Shown here: positions 44,224 to 52,943 of the stretch, piece after piece | How positions within the stretch are numbered: the stretch's first letter is position 1 | How the letters are laid out: each line of letters begins with the position of its first letter | From: Metabacillus indicus LMG 22858 | Lineage (GTDB): Bacteria; Bacillota; Bacilli; Bacillales; Bacillaceae | NCBI RefSeq assembly: GCF_000708755.2 | Contig: NZ_JGVU02000022.1 | Coordinates: forward strand, 124,001 to 188,000 | DNA: 64,000 bases | Direction: 5' to 3' | Notes under the pieces: model-generated | What the model was told of the DNA's origin: nothing | Databases searched by the model: none | Seen by the model: only the letters and a program-made list of their open reading frames with translations | Made by a program: the position numbers and the translations under genes

Positions 44224-45282
44224 ATGACGGATTTGCAGTTTAATGATACATTCCTTAAGGCGTGCAGAGGGGAAAAAACAGATCACGTTCCGGTATGGTA
44301 TATGAGACAGGCAGGTCGTTCGCAGCCTGAATACCGTGCGATTAAAGAGAAATACAGTCTGTTTGAAATCACGCATCAGCCTGAGCTGTGTGCCTATGTG
44401 ACCAGATTGCCGGTGGAGCAGTACGGCGTAGATGCAGCGATTTTATATAAGGATATCATGACACCGCTTCCATCAATAGGGGTAGATGTTGAAATCAAGT
44501 CCGGCATCGGACCGGTCATTGACAATCCGATCCGCTCTTTCGCAGATGTTGAAAAGCTTGGAGAAATTGATCCTGAAAGCGATATTCCATACGTGCTTGA
44601 TACGATCAAGCTTCTGACGCAGGAGCAGCTGAACGTGCCGCTGATCGGATTTGCGGGAGCTCCCTTCACGATGGCAAGCTACATGATCGAGGGCGGACCG
44701 TCAAAAAGCTACAATAAAACAAAAGCATTTATGTATGCAGAGCCAAAGGCATGGTTTGCTTTAATGGACAAGCTTGCAGAAATGACGATTGTCTACTTAA
44801 AGGCTCAAATTAAGGCCGGGGCAAAAGCGTTTCAAATTTTCGATTCGTGGGTAGGAGCGTTAAATGAAGCAGACTACCGCTATTATATAAAACCTGTCAT
44901 GGAGCGCATTTTTTCCGCAATGAAGGAAGAAAATGTGCCAATGATCATGTTCGGAGTAGGGGCAAGCCATCTTGCACGCGACTGGCATGACCTTCCGCTT
45001 GACGTTGTCGGACTGGACTGGAGACTTCAGGTCGATAAGGCAAGAGAAATGGGTCTGACGAAGACGCTTATGGGGAACCTTGATCCGGCTATTCTTCTTG
45101 CACCATGGAACGTCATTGAAGAGCGCGCCAAGCATATTCTTGACCAGGGAATGAAGCAGGACGGCTATATTTTCAACCTCGGACACGGTGTTTTCCCGTC
45201 TGTTAATCCGGACGTTTTAAAAAGACTGACCGCTTTCATTCATGACTATACAAAAAATGCCAAGAGTGCGCGGAGCATCTAA
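44224..45282 (+). CDS. hemE: Uroporphyrinogen decarboxylase HemE
   Basis: Converts uroporphyrinogen III to coproporphyrinogen III. 352 aa, full length. N-terminal [15 protein letters not shown] (substrate Arg motif), [15 protein letters not shown] and IFDSWVGAL are family signatures; the C-terminal NLGHGVFP is also present. ATG after a GGTGGATTTGAGG ribosome binding site. First gene of hemE-hemH-hemY. Confidence 0.96.
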   Translation: MTDLQFNDTFLKACRGEKTDHVPVWYMRQAGRSQPEYRAIKEKYSLFEITHQPELCAYVTRLPVEQYGVDAAILYKDIMTPLPSIGVDVEIKSGIGPVIDNPIRSFADVEKLGEIDPESDIPYVLDTIKLLTQEQLNVPLIGFAGAPFTMASYMIEGGPSKSYNKTKAFMYAEPKAWFALMDKLAEMTIVYLKAQIKAGAKAFQIFDSWVGALNEADYRYYIKPVMERIFSAMKEENVPMIMFGVGASHLARDWHDLPLDVVGLDWRLQVDKAREMGLTKTLMGNLDPAILLAPWNVIEERAKHILDQGMKQDGYIFNLGHGVFPSVNPDVLKRLTAFIHDYTKNAKSARSI

Positions 45283-45348
45283 TTTGGAATCCTGACCTCA
45301 GGAATGGCAAAATAAGAATCAGAACGAATCCAAAAGAGGTGTATGAAA

Positions 45349-46287
45349 ATGACAAAGAAAACAATGGGTCTTCTTGTAATGGCATATGGAACGCCATATA
45401 AAGAAGAAGACATTGAACGCTATTACACACATATCAGACACGGCCGCACGCCTGCTCCTGAGATGCTGCAGGATTTAAAAGACCGCTACGAGGCAATCGG
45501 CGGCATTTCGCCGCTCGCTAAAATTACGCTTGATCAGGCCAAATCACTGGAAGAGCATTTAAATGCCGTTCAGGACGAAGTTGAATTCAAAATGTACCTT
45601 GGACTGAAGCACATCGAACCATTCGTTGAAGACGCGGTGAAACAAATGAAAGAAGACGGCATTGAAGAAGCTGTCAGCATTGTTCTAGCGCCACACTTCT
45701 CAACATTCAGCGTCAAGTCCTACAATGGACGGGCAAAGCAGGAAGCCGAAAATCTCGGCGGACCGGCTATTACGTCTGTTGAAAGCTGGTACCAAGAGCC
45801 TAAGTTTATAGATTACTGGGCGAAGAAAGTAAAAGAAACCTATGCGCAGATGACAGAAGACGAACGCGAAAAGGCTGTTCTGATCGTCTCTGCCCACAGC
45901 CTTCCTGAAAAAATTATCGCTGCAGGCGATCCATACCCTGAACAGCTGCAGGAGACGGCAGACCTAATTGCAAAAGCAGCCGGCATCACGAATTATGAGA
46001 CTGGATGGCAGAGTGCAGGCAATACGCCTGAGCCATGGCTTGGACCTGATGTTCAGGATCTGACAAGAGCCCTTTTTGAACAGAAAGGGTACCGGACATT
46101 CGTATACATTCCAGTTGGATTTGTAGCAGATCACCTTGAGGTTCTGTATGACAACGACTATGAATGCAAAATTATTACAGATGAACTGGGTGCAAATTAT
46201 TACCGACCTGAAATGCCGAATGCAAAGAAAGAGTTTATTGACTGTCTTTCAACCGTCGTTCTTAAAGAACTCGGCATGAAAAAGTAG
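45349..46287 (+). CDS. hemH: Coproporphyrin ferrochelatase HemH (CpfC)
   Basis: Inserts iron into coproporphyrin III in the Gram-positive heme pathway. 312 aa and closely similar to B. subtilis HemH ([20 protein letters not shown]). Catalytic His in LAPHFSTFS and metal-site Glu in the C-terminal [16 protein letters not shown]. Start: the ATG at 45349 has better spacing from AGAGGTG than that at 45343. Confidence 0.96.
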   Translation: MTKKTMGLLVMAYGTPYKEEDIERYYTHIRHGRTPAPEMLQDLKDRYEAIGGISPLAKITLDQAKSLEEHLNAVQDEVEFKMYLGLKHIEPFVEDAVKQMKEDGIEEAVSIVLAPHFSTFSVKSYNGRAKQEAENLGGPAITSVESWYQEPKFIDYWAKKVKETYAQMTEDEREKAVLIVSAHSLPEKIIAAGDPYPEQLQETADLIAKAAGITNYETGWQSAGNTPEPWLGPDVQDLTRALFEQKGYRTFVYIPVGFVADHLEVLYDNDYECKIITDELGANYYRPEMPNAKKEFIDCLSTVVLKELGMKK

Positions 46288-46293
46288 AAATGA

Positions 46294-46322
46294 AGCGGAG
46301 TTTCAGCAAGTGAAGCTCCGCT
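46294..46322. promoter_or_regulatory. Intercistronic hairpin between hemH and hemY
   Basis: AGCGGAG / CTCCGCT with an inner TTCA / TGAA, no T-run. It may set relative expression or mRNA stability. Confidence 0.5.
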
Positions 46323-46368
46323 CAAATATGTGATGCACAAAAGTAAACAAAAAAGAAGGCGATAAACA

Positions 46369-47790
46369 ATGACTGGCAAAAAGAAAAAAGTTGTCATCAT
46401 TGGCGGGGGAATCACAGGATTATCCGCGGCATTTTACATGCAAAAAGAAATACGCGAACAAAACCTGCAGGCTGAGACGGTTCTTATTGAATCAAGTCCC
46501 CGGCTTGGCGGAAAAATTCAGACGGTTCATAAGGACGGCTTTATTATCGAACGCGGGCCGGATTCTTTTCTTGAGCGAAAAACAAGCGGACCTCAGTTTG
46601 TAAAAGACGTAGGACTGGGTTCAGAGCTTGTCAATAACGCAACGGGGAGATCATACGTACTTGTAGGAGACCGGCTTCATCCGATTCCGGCCGGTGCTGT
46701 TATGGGCATCCCCACACAAATTATGCCGTTTGTCACAACAGGCCTTTTTTCCGTTCTTGGAAAAGCACGGGCTGCAGGCGACTTTATCATGCCTGCCGGC
46801 AGAGAGCAGGGCGACCAGTCATTGGGTCACTTTTTCAGAAGGCGCCTTGGAAATGAAGTGGTTGAGAATCTGATTGAACCGCTGCTTTCAGGGATTTATG
46901 CCGGAGATATAGACAAGCTGAGCCTCCTGTCGACCTTCCCGCAATTCCATAAAGTAGAGCAGGATCACAGAAGCCTCATACTGGGAATGAAAAAAGGGCT
47001 TCCTGCATCAAACCAAAAGCATGAGCCTTCCAGAAAGAAAGGCATTTTCCAGACCGTCAAAGGCGGACTTCAAAGCTTGGTCGACGCTGCCGAAAGTAAG
47101 CTGACAGATACGCGGATACTAAAAGGAATCAAAGTTGAGGCCATTGAAAAATCAGGTGCCCAGTATTCCTTAAAGCTAAGCAGCGGCGAGAGGATGGAAG
47201 CTGACGCTTTAATTGTGACCACGCCTCATCAGCACACTGCAGGCATGCTTCCGGACAAGGAAAACTTTCAGTACATGCAGGAAATGCCTTCTACTTCTGT
47301 TGCAACAGTAGCCATGGCTTTCCCCGAGGATGCTGTCTCGATTGAAGGAAACGGCACGGGATTTGTCATTTCCAGAAACGGCGATTATACCATCACAGCC
47401 TGCACCTGGACCCACCGCAAGTGGCCGCATACCGTTCCAAAAGGAAAAGCGCTTATCCGTGCATACGTAGGAAAAGCAGGTGACCAGGCCATTGTTGAAC
47501 AGCCGGATCACGAAATCATTTCAGCTGTCCTGGAAGATTTGAATAAAATCATGAAATTGGATCAAAAACCTGAATTCACCGTCGTTTCAAGATGGAAACA
47601 GGCCATGCCCCAATACAACGTGGGCCACCAGGAAGAAGTCCACAAAATGAAAGAAAAAATCATGAACAACTATCCCGGCATGTTCCTGGCCGGTGCCTCC
47701 TATGCAGGAGTAGGCATCCCCGACTGCATCGACCAGGGAAAATCAGCCGTCTCGCACGCATTGGATTATTTGAAAAAGGCAACTCTTTAA
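46369..47790 (+). CDS. hemY: Coproporphyrinogen III oxidase HemY (CgoX)
   Basis: FAD-dependent oxidation of coproporphyrinogen III (also protoporphyrinogen) in the coproporphyrin-dependent pathway. 473 aa. FAD motif VVIIGGGITGLSAAFYM (residues 6-22), the LGGKIQTV segment, and a C-terminal GASYAGVGIPDCIDQGKSAV. It follows hemH by 81 bp. Confidence 0.95.
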   Translation: MTGKKKKVVIIGGGITGLSAAFYMQKEIREQNLQAETVLIESSPRLGGKIQTVHKDGFIIERGPDSFLERKTSGPQFVKDVGLGSELVNNATGRSYVLVGDRLHPIPAGAVMGIPTQIMPFVTTGLFSVLGKARAAGDFIMPAGREQGDQSLGHFFRRRLGNEVVENLIEPLLSGIYAGDIDKLSLLSTFPQFHKVEQDHRSLILGMKKGLPASNQKHEPSRKKGIFQTVKGGLQSLVDAAESKLTDTRILKGIKVEAIEKSGAQYSLKLSSGERMEADALIVTTPHQHTAGMLPDKENFQYMQEMPSTSVATVAMAFPEDAVSIEGNGTGFVISRNGDYTITACTWTHRKWPHTVPKGKALIRAYVGKAGDQAIVEQPDHEIISAVLEDLNKIMKLDQKPEFTVVSRWKQAMPQYNVGHQEEVHKMKEKIMNNYPGMFLAGASYAGVGIPDCIDQGKSAVSHALDYLKKATL

Positions 47791-47847
47791 AAAGGGTTGT
47801 TTTTTTATATGCACTATTACTGGATCAGCTCAATCAAGGAGAAAAAC

Positions 47848-48363
47848 GTGGATAAAGAAATTATTATAGAAGAATACAGCATGAATTGGTCGAGGCAATT
47901 CGAACAAGAAAAGAAAAAGCTTAACGATATTCTAAGGGACAGGGTTCAATCCATTGAACATATAGGAAGTACAGCCGTTGAGGGCCTTGGAGCCAAACCT
48001 GTCATAGATATTGCTGCTGGAGTAAATAATCTGGAGACAGTTAGTGAATTTATCAAACCTTTAAAACAATTAGAGTATGAATTTGTTTACCATAAAGAGT
48101 TTCCAGAACGACGTTTTTTTAGAAAAGGCCGGCGGAGAGCAGGTACACACCACTTGCACTTTTATGAATTTGAAGGAGAGCACTGGAATAATCAGCTTTT
48201 GTTTAGAAATTACTTAAGGGGAAATCCTGATGATGCAAGAAAATATTATTACCTTAAAATGTACCTGGCAGAAAAGTACCGATTTGACAGAGTTGCTTAT
48301 ACGGAGAATAAAGCTTCTTTTATCCAAAATATATTGCAAAAAGCGAGGCCCTCAGAGATATAG
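47848..48363 (+). CDS. GrpB family protein
   Basis: 171-residue nucleotidyltransferase-like protein. Core IEHIGSTAVEGLGAKPVIDI (residues 36-55) has the GS-x-AV pattern of the fold, with THHLHFYEFEGEHW near residue 100. Start: the GTG at 47848 follows AAGGAG; an upstream in-frame start at 47797 overlaps the hemY end region. It interrupts the hemEHY-yhgD order of B. subtilis, is more AT-rich than its neighbours and is followed by repeat R2, so it is probably inserted. Activity unknown. Confidence 0.83.
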   Translation: MDKEIIIEEYSMNWSRQFEQEKKKLNDILRDRVQSIEHIGSTAVEGLGAKPVIDIAAGVNNLETVSEFIKPLKQLEYEFVYHKEFPERRFFRKGRRRAGTHHLHFYEFEGEHWNNQLLFRNYLRGNPDDARKYYYLKMYLAEKYRFDRVAYTENKASFIQNILQKARPSEI

Positions 48364-48375
48364 CAAAGCACAAAA

Positions 48376-48510
48376 CTCCAGTGGACTGCAGCGGAGGGCA
48401 CTTGACTCCTGCGGGAAATAGAGGGCACTGAAGATCCCGCAAGCGCAGCGAGGAAGCTTCAGGCACTCCCCGCGGAAAGCAAGTGACCGGAGCGGAAGGG
48501 AACGGGTATA
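48376..48510. repeat. Dispersed repeat R2, copy 2 (fuller)
   Basis: Adds a left part (CCAGTGGACTGCAGCGGAGG, ACTCCTGCGGGAAATAGAGG) to the section shared with 12790-12880. Ends GGAACGGGTATAA. Confidence 0.7.
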
Positions 48511-48605
48511 ATTTCTAACACATGAAGCATGAAAATATTGACTCGAATTTCTCTGTAACAGCAGTTGCTTCTTTAAAAAATGTATGATATATTTCTTTTT
48601 GTACT

Positions 48606-48634
48606 AAATGACCAAAAATGTCATTCGGTCATTT
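48606..48634 (+). promoter_or_regulatory. Inverted repeat ahead of yhgD (probable autoregulatory operator)
   Basis: AAATGACC (48606-48613) and GGTCATTT (48627-48634), perfect 8-bp arms, 13-nt spacer, just before the ribosome binding site. Shares TGACC..GGTCA with the site ahead of yhgE. Confidence 0.6.
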
Positions 48635-48650
48635 TTAGGAGGTGAGAGGG

Positions 48651-49223
48651 TTGAGCGTGGACCGCAAACAGCTTATTTTAGAAGCAGCAACAAGATCATT
48701 TACCCACTATGGCTATAAGGCAACGACAATGGATTCTGTTGCAAAGCTCGCAAATGTGGGAAAAGGAACGATCTATACCTTCTTTAAAAACAAGGAAGAG
48801 CTGTTTGATGAGATTGTCTCATCTTTGCTGACGGAAATGCGGGTTGCTGCTGAAGAGGCAATGGATGAAGATCTTCCATTTTTTGAAAATGTTCATCGTG
48901 CCCTGTACAATCTGCTTGAATTTCGAAAAAAGCATCAATTCACGATTAAAATTTTTCAGGAAAGCACTGATGTCGGCACACCTGCCGTTCAGGAAGTCGT
49001 TCAGAGGCTTGAAAAAATGATCCTGCAGTTTATCGCTGCCAAAATAGAAGCAGCTGTAAATAAAGGAGAACTCCGGGAGTGCAATCCTGAAGTAACAGCA
49101 TTCGTGATGCTGAAACTATATATTTCTCTCATTTTTGACTGGGAAAAGCACCATGAACCGCTTGAGAAAGAAGAAATTGCGCATTTATTTGAATTATACT
49201 TACTCAAAGGATTATCAACATAG
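48651..49223 (+). CDS. yhgD: TetR family regulator YhgD
   Basis: 190-residue regulator. TetR_N HTH at residues 5-50 (ILEAATRSFTHYGYKATTMD, then IYTFFKNKEELF), ligand domain after. Start: the TTG at 48651 is eight bases from AGGAGG; a GTG at 48642 overlaps that site. It lies next to yhgE, with matching operators in front of both, so it probably represses itself and yhgE. Confidence 0.88.
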   Translation: MSVDRKQLILEAATRSFTHYGYKATTMDSVAKLANVGKGTIYTFFKNKEELFDEIVSSLLTEMRVAAEEAMDEDLPFFENVHRALYNLLEFRKKHQFTIKIFQESTDVGTPAVQEVVQRLEKMILQFIAAKIEAAVNKGELRECNPEVTAFVMLKLYISLIFDWEKHHEPLEKEEIAHLFELYLLKGLST

Positions 49224-49248
49224 ATGGTCCTATCTTTTTGGGAAAAAG

Positions 49249-49271
49249 TGACCAATTGAACAAATTGGTCA
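49249..49271 (+). promoter_or_regulatory. Operator ahead of yhgE
   Basis: TGACCAATT-GAACA-AATTGGTCA, a perfect 9-bp inverted repeat, 28 bp before the yhgE start. Confidence 0.65.
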
Positions 49272-49298
49272 ATATGTATTAAATTAGGAGGAAATGCA

Positions 49299-51650
49299 AT
49301 GAGTTTAATGGCTAAAGAGTGGAAAGCGTTAGTTTCCAACAAAAAAGTGCTGATTCCGGTCCTTGCTGTTTTATTTATCCCGCTCATGTATGCAGGGATG
49401 TTCCTTTGGGCGTTCTGGGATCCGTATGAGCAGCTAGATCAGCTTCCTGTCGCCGTAGTCAACGAAGATACTGGAGCTGATTATGAAGGAACAGAGCTTC
49501 AAATTGGATCTGAGCTTGTTGATAATTTGAAAGCAAATCCAAAGTTCAAGTGGGAATTTGTTTCAAAAGATGAGGCTGTGAGAGGCCTTGAAAACGAGCA
49601 GTACTATATGATGATTGAAATACCCGAGAATTTTTCAGAAAATGCGACAACACTGATGGACGAGGATCCTCAGTCACTTGAGCTGAAATATGTTCCGAAT
49701 GAAGGCTTTAACTTCTTGTCAGGGCAAATTGGCGGAACAGCCGTTGCTCAAATTAAAGAAGAAGTCTCAAATACCATTACGAAAACCTATGCGGAAAGCA
49801 TCTTTGAAAACATTGACAAACTTGCAGACGGACTTGGCGATGCAAGTGAGGGAGCAGGCAAGATTGATGAGGGTGTCATCGACCTGAAAGGCGGTTCAGC
49901 TGAACTGAAAGAAAAGCTTGAGCTGCTTGCAGGAAAATCGATTACGTTTAAGGACGGATTGAATGACGCTTCTGCCGGAGCAAAGAAACTGGCAGACGGA
50001 GCCCAAAAGCTAGACAGCGGTCTGGGACAGCTTCAGGACGGGAGCGGGAAGCTTTACAGCGGATCAATGAGCGCTGAAAAAGGAGCTGCCCAGTTGAACG
50101 AAGGTCTTGGAACGTCTCTGTCCGGAATGAAAGAGCTTCAGAGCAATGTTCCGAAACTTACTGCCGGGGCAGAAGGAATCAGTGCCGGAGCGGGTGAATT
50201 ATCCGGAGGCCTTAACCGCCTTTCTGACGGAAGCACGGCATTAGCTGCCGGAGCAGGTGAATTATCTACAGGGCTGGATAAGCTTTCTGCCGGTAATCAG
50301 GCTGCCTATAAGGGAGCCGGAGAACTCTCTGCAGGCCTGACACAGCTGAATGACCAGCTGGCAGTCATGCTGCCGCAAATTGAGAAGCTTCCTCTTCCGG
50401 AAGCCGAGAAACAAAAATTGATTGAAGCAGCAAAAGGCGTCAGCCAGCTTTCTGAAGGAAGCAAACAGCTGGAGTCAAGTCTTGGCCAGCTTTCTGCGGG
50501 CGCTGCCGATGCACAAAAGGGAGCAGCTACTATTGCAGATAAAAGTGCAGAGCTTTCAGCAGGAGCCGGAAAGCTTCAGGAAGGTGCTTCCAAGCTTTCA
50601 AGCGGTTCTTCTGAACTTGCAGCAGGCCAAAAGAAAGCAGAAGAAGGCATCAATCAGCTTGTGGCCGGACAGGAAAAACTGTATGCGGGCTCAGGCGATC
50701 TATTGAGTGGTCAAAAACAATTAACAGAAGGACAAAAGACTTTTAATCAGGAATTCGCGAAAGCTAAAGCCGGCTCCGCTGAACTTGCTGCCGGCAATAG
50801 TGAACTCGGCTCCGGAATTTCAAAGCTTGCTGAAGGATCAGGTGCGCTTCAGGACGGCACAAACAAGCTTGCTGACGGTGCCGGAAAAGTGGACGAAGGC
50901 GTTGGCAAATTGTCTGAAGGGACAGGCGAGCTGTCATCAAAACTTGGTGACGCAGCAGAGGAAACAAAAGATGCCGGCGGCTCAGATGAAACCTATGACA
51001 TGATTTCAGAGCCGGTAAAAGTAAAAGATGAAAAAATCAACGCCGTTCCAAACTACGGAACAGGTTTTGCGCCATACTTCCTGTCACTCGGACTATTCGT
51101 TGGGGCCCTGCTGCTTTCCATCGTATTCCCGTTAAGACAGGCAGCAGGAACGCCTAAGAGCGCAATTGGCTGGTTCATGAGCAAGTTTGGTGTTCTGGCA
51201 GCAGTCGGAGTTATCCAGGCCTTGCTTGCCGATGCGGTTTTACTCTATGGACTTGATATTGAAGTACAAAGTGTTCCATTGTTTATTTTATTCAGCATCA
51301 TCACAAGCCTGGCATTCCTTACACTGGTTCAATTCTTTGTAACATCACTCGGAGATCCGGGAAGATTTGTGGCTATTATTATCCTGATTCTTCAGCTTAC
51401 TACAAGCGCCGGAACATTCCCTCTTGAATTGATTCCAGAGCCATTGCAGATCTTTAATGCATGGCTGCCGATGACCTATACGGTTTCAGGTTTTAAAGCG
51501 GTCATCTCATCAGGTGATTACAGCTTTATGTGGCAGCAGGCAGGTATCCTCGGCATCTTCATTGCAGCGATGATTGCCGGAACGATTGCCTACTTCTTCA
51601 TGGCCATCAGAAAAAACAAGAACAGCTTAACAGAGAAAGCTGCAGCATAA
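49299..51650 (+). CDS. yhgE: YhgE/Pip family membrane protein
   Basis: 783 aa. One N-terminal membrane segment (residues 15-38), then an extracytoplasmic region in which an L-x-x-G-x-x-x-L repeat recurs from about residue 190 to 560 (for example GAGELSTGLDKLSAGNQAAY). Five or six C-terminal segments from about 590 resemble an ABC-2 permease. The family includes lactococcal phage infection protein Pip. The extended repeat probably forms a long rod outside the cell. Start behind AGGAGG. Confidence 0.9.
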   Translation: MSLMAKEWKALVSNKKVLIPVLAVLFIPLMYAGMFLWAFWDPYEQLDQLPVAVVNEDTGADYEGTELQIGSELVDNLKANPKFKWEFVSKDEAVRGLENEQYYMMIEIPENFSENATTLMDEDPQSLELKYVPNEGFNFLSGQIGGTAVAQIKEEVSNTITKTYAESIFENIDKLADGLGDASEGAGKIDEGVIDLKGGSAELKEKLELLAGKSITFKDGLNDASAGAKKLADGAQKLDSGLGQLQDGSGKLYSGSMSAEKGAAQLNEGLGTSLSGMKELQSNVPKLTAGAEGISAGAGELSGGLNRLSDGSTALAAGAGELSTGLDKLSAGNQAAYKGAGELSAGLTQLNDQLAVMLPQIEKLPLPEAEKQKLIEAAKGVSQLSEGSKQLESSLGQLSAGAADAQKGAATIADKSAELSAGAGKLQEGASKLSSGSSELAAGQKKAEEGINQLVAGQEKLYAGSGDLLSGQKQLTEGQKTFNQEFAKAKAGSAELAAGNSELGSGISKLAEGSGALQDGTNKLADGAGKVDEGVGKLSEGTGELSSKLGDAAEETKDAGGSDETYDMISEPVKVKDEKINAVPNYGTGFAPYFLSLGLFVGALLLSIVFPLRQAAGTPKSAIGWFMSKFGVLAAVGVIQALLADAVLLYGLDIEVQSVPLFILFSIITSLAFLTLVQFFVTSLGDPGRFVAIIILILQLTTSAGTFPLELIPEPLQIFNAWLPMTYTVSGFKAVISSGDYSFMWQQAGILGIFIAAMIAGTIAYFFMAIRKNKNSLTEKAAA

Positions 51651-51656
51651 TCTTAA

Positions 51657-51689
51657 ACACCCGAAGCGAAAAGCTTCGGGTGTTTTTTG
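51657..51689 (+). terminator. Terminator after yhgE
   Basis: ACACCCGAAGC / GCTTCGGGTGT perfect 11-bp stem, six T. Confidence 0.93.
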
Positions 51690-51754
51690 CAATGGAAAAA
51701 TCTATAAAACTATTATTGAAAGCCCTTACATTTTAACATATAATAGAAAAATGA

Positions 51755-51786
51755 GAACGATTTCACTGTGTGTACGCTGATCGTTC
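51755..51786 (+). promoter_or_regulatory. Inverted repeat ahead of the LacI-family gene
   Basis: GAACGAT (51755-51761) and ATCGTTC (51780-51786) with an 18-nt spacer, downstream of a TATAAT near 51740. Possible autoregulatory site. Confidence 0.4.
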
Positions 51787-51807
51787 GCAAGATGAGGAGG
51801 AGTGAAC

Positions 51808-52821
51808 GTGTCTACAATCGAGGATGTGGCCAGACTTGCAGGACTTTCAAGGACCACTGTTTCCCGGGTCATCAACAATCATCCGTACGTTTCCGATTCG
51901 AAGAAAAAGGTTGTCTTAGAAGCAATGGATGAGCTTGGTTATGTTCCGAATTCATCTGCAAGAAGTCTTCGAAATCAAAAAACTGAAATTATTGCCGTTT
52001 TTATACCGCGGGTGCTGAATCCCTTTTTCAGCCAATTTATCGAATCACTTGAAATGGCGTCGTCAGCCAGGAACTATCAGCTGATCGTGTGCCAGACTCA
52101 ATATTCCAAATCAAAAGAGCTCACCTATTTAAACCTTCTTAAAACAAAGCAGGTGGATGGTGTGATACTGGCATCCCTGGAGAATGACTGGAGCAAAATC
52201 GAGCCATTCACCGATTACGGTCCGATTGTTCTTTGCAATGAGTTTGAAGAGGACGCATCTGTGCCGATGATCAGGCTCGATCAGACATTTGGCGGATACA
52301 TAGCAACCAAGCACCTGATTGAACAGGGACACACCCATATCGGCTATTGCTGCGGCGGGCACAGAAGCAACGTTGCCAAAGAACGGGAAAGAGGCTTCAG
52401 GCAGGCACTGATGGAAGCGGGATTAACGTTTGATGAAAATGCCGCATTCCGGAATGCCTTCAATATCGAAGACGGAAAACGTGTTTTTCATGAGCTGGCT
52501 GCTTTGGAGAATAGGCCGTCCGCTCTTTTTACCGGAGCAGATGAAGTGGCCGCAGGCGTTATTTCTGAAGCGAAAAAAAACGGCTGGAGCATTCCTTCTG
52601 ACCTTGCAGTTGTGGGATTTGATAACCAGGCCATCACAGAACTGCTCGATCCTATGATTACAACCGTTCAGCAGCCTGTCTGCGAAATGGCTCAAAAAGC
52701 CATGGACATCATGATTGAAAAAATAAACAGAAAATCATACGCTGCCAGGGAAGTCTATCAGTTTCCGCTTAAACTGATTATAAGAGATTCAACGGGCGGC
52801 AAAAAGCTCGCAAACGTTTAA
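51808..52821 (+). CDS. LacI family transcriptional regulator
   Basis: 337 aa. HTH at residues 1-22 (STIEDVARLAGLSRTTVSRV), hinge PNSSARSLRNQKT, and a periplasmic-binding-protein-like effector domain. Start: the GTG at 51808 is seven bases from GAGGAGG; a GTG at 51802 is too close. No sugar genes are adjacent, so its target is unclear; the large catalase gene follows after a terminator. Confidence 0.88.
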   Translation: MSTIEDVARLAGLSRTTVSRVINNHPYVSDSKKKVVLEAMDELGYVPNSSARSLRNQKTEIIAVFIPRVLNPFFSQFIESLEMASSARNYQLIVCQTQYSKSKELTYLNLLKTKQVDGVILASLENDWSKIEPFTDYGPIVLCNEFEEDASVPMIRLDQTFGGYIATKHLIEQGHTHIGYCCGGHRSNVAKERERGFRQALMEAGLTFDENAAFRNAFNIEDGKRVFHELAALENRPSALFTGADEVAAGVISEAKKNGWSIPSDLAVVGFDNQAITELLDPMITTVQQPVCEMAQKAMDIMIEKINRKSYAAREVYQFPLKLIIRDSTGGKKLANV

Positions 52822-52828
52822 TAGAGTA

Positions 52829-52857
52829 AGGCACCAGCCAGAGGCTGGTGCCTTTTT
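52829..52857 (+). terminator. Terminator after the LacI-family gene
   Basis: AGGCACCAGCC-AGA-GGCTGGTGCCT, then five T. Confidence 0.93.
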
Positions 52858-52876
52858 ATGTGCATGCGCCATGAAT

Positions 52877-52901
52877 GTTTACTGGAAAGAAAATAGTGGT
52901 A
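52877..52901 (+). promoter_or_regulatory. Weak SigB-like promoter ahead of katE
   Basis: GTTT, 15 bp, GTGGTA resembles the SigB pattern GTTT...GGGTAT loosely. B. subtilis katE is SigB-dependent. If real, the start at 52944 fits and upstream starts do not. Confidence 0.3.
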
Positions 52902-52943
52902 ATTCAAAAGGGTGACTATTACTGTACGGAAGGGATGAGAAAT

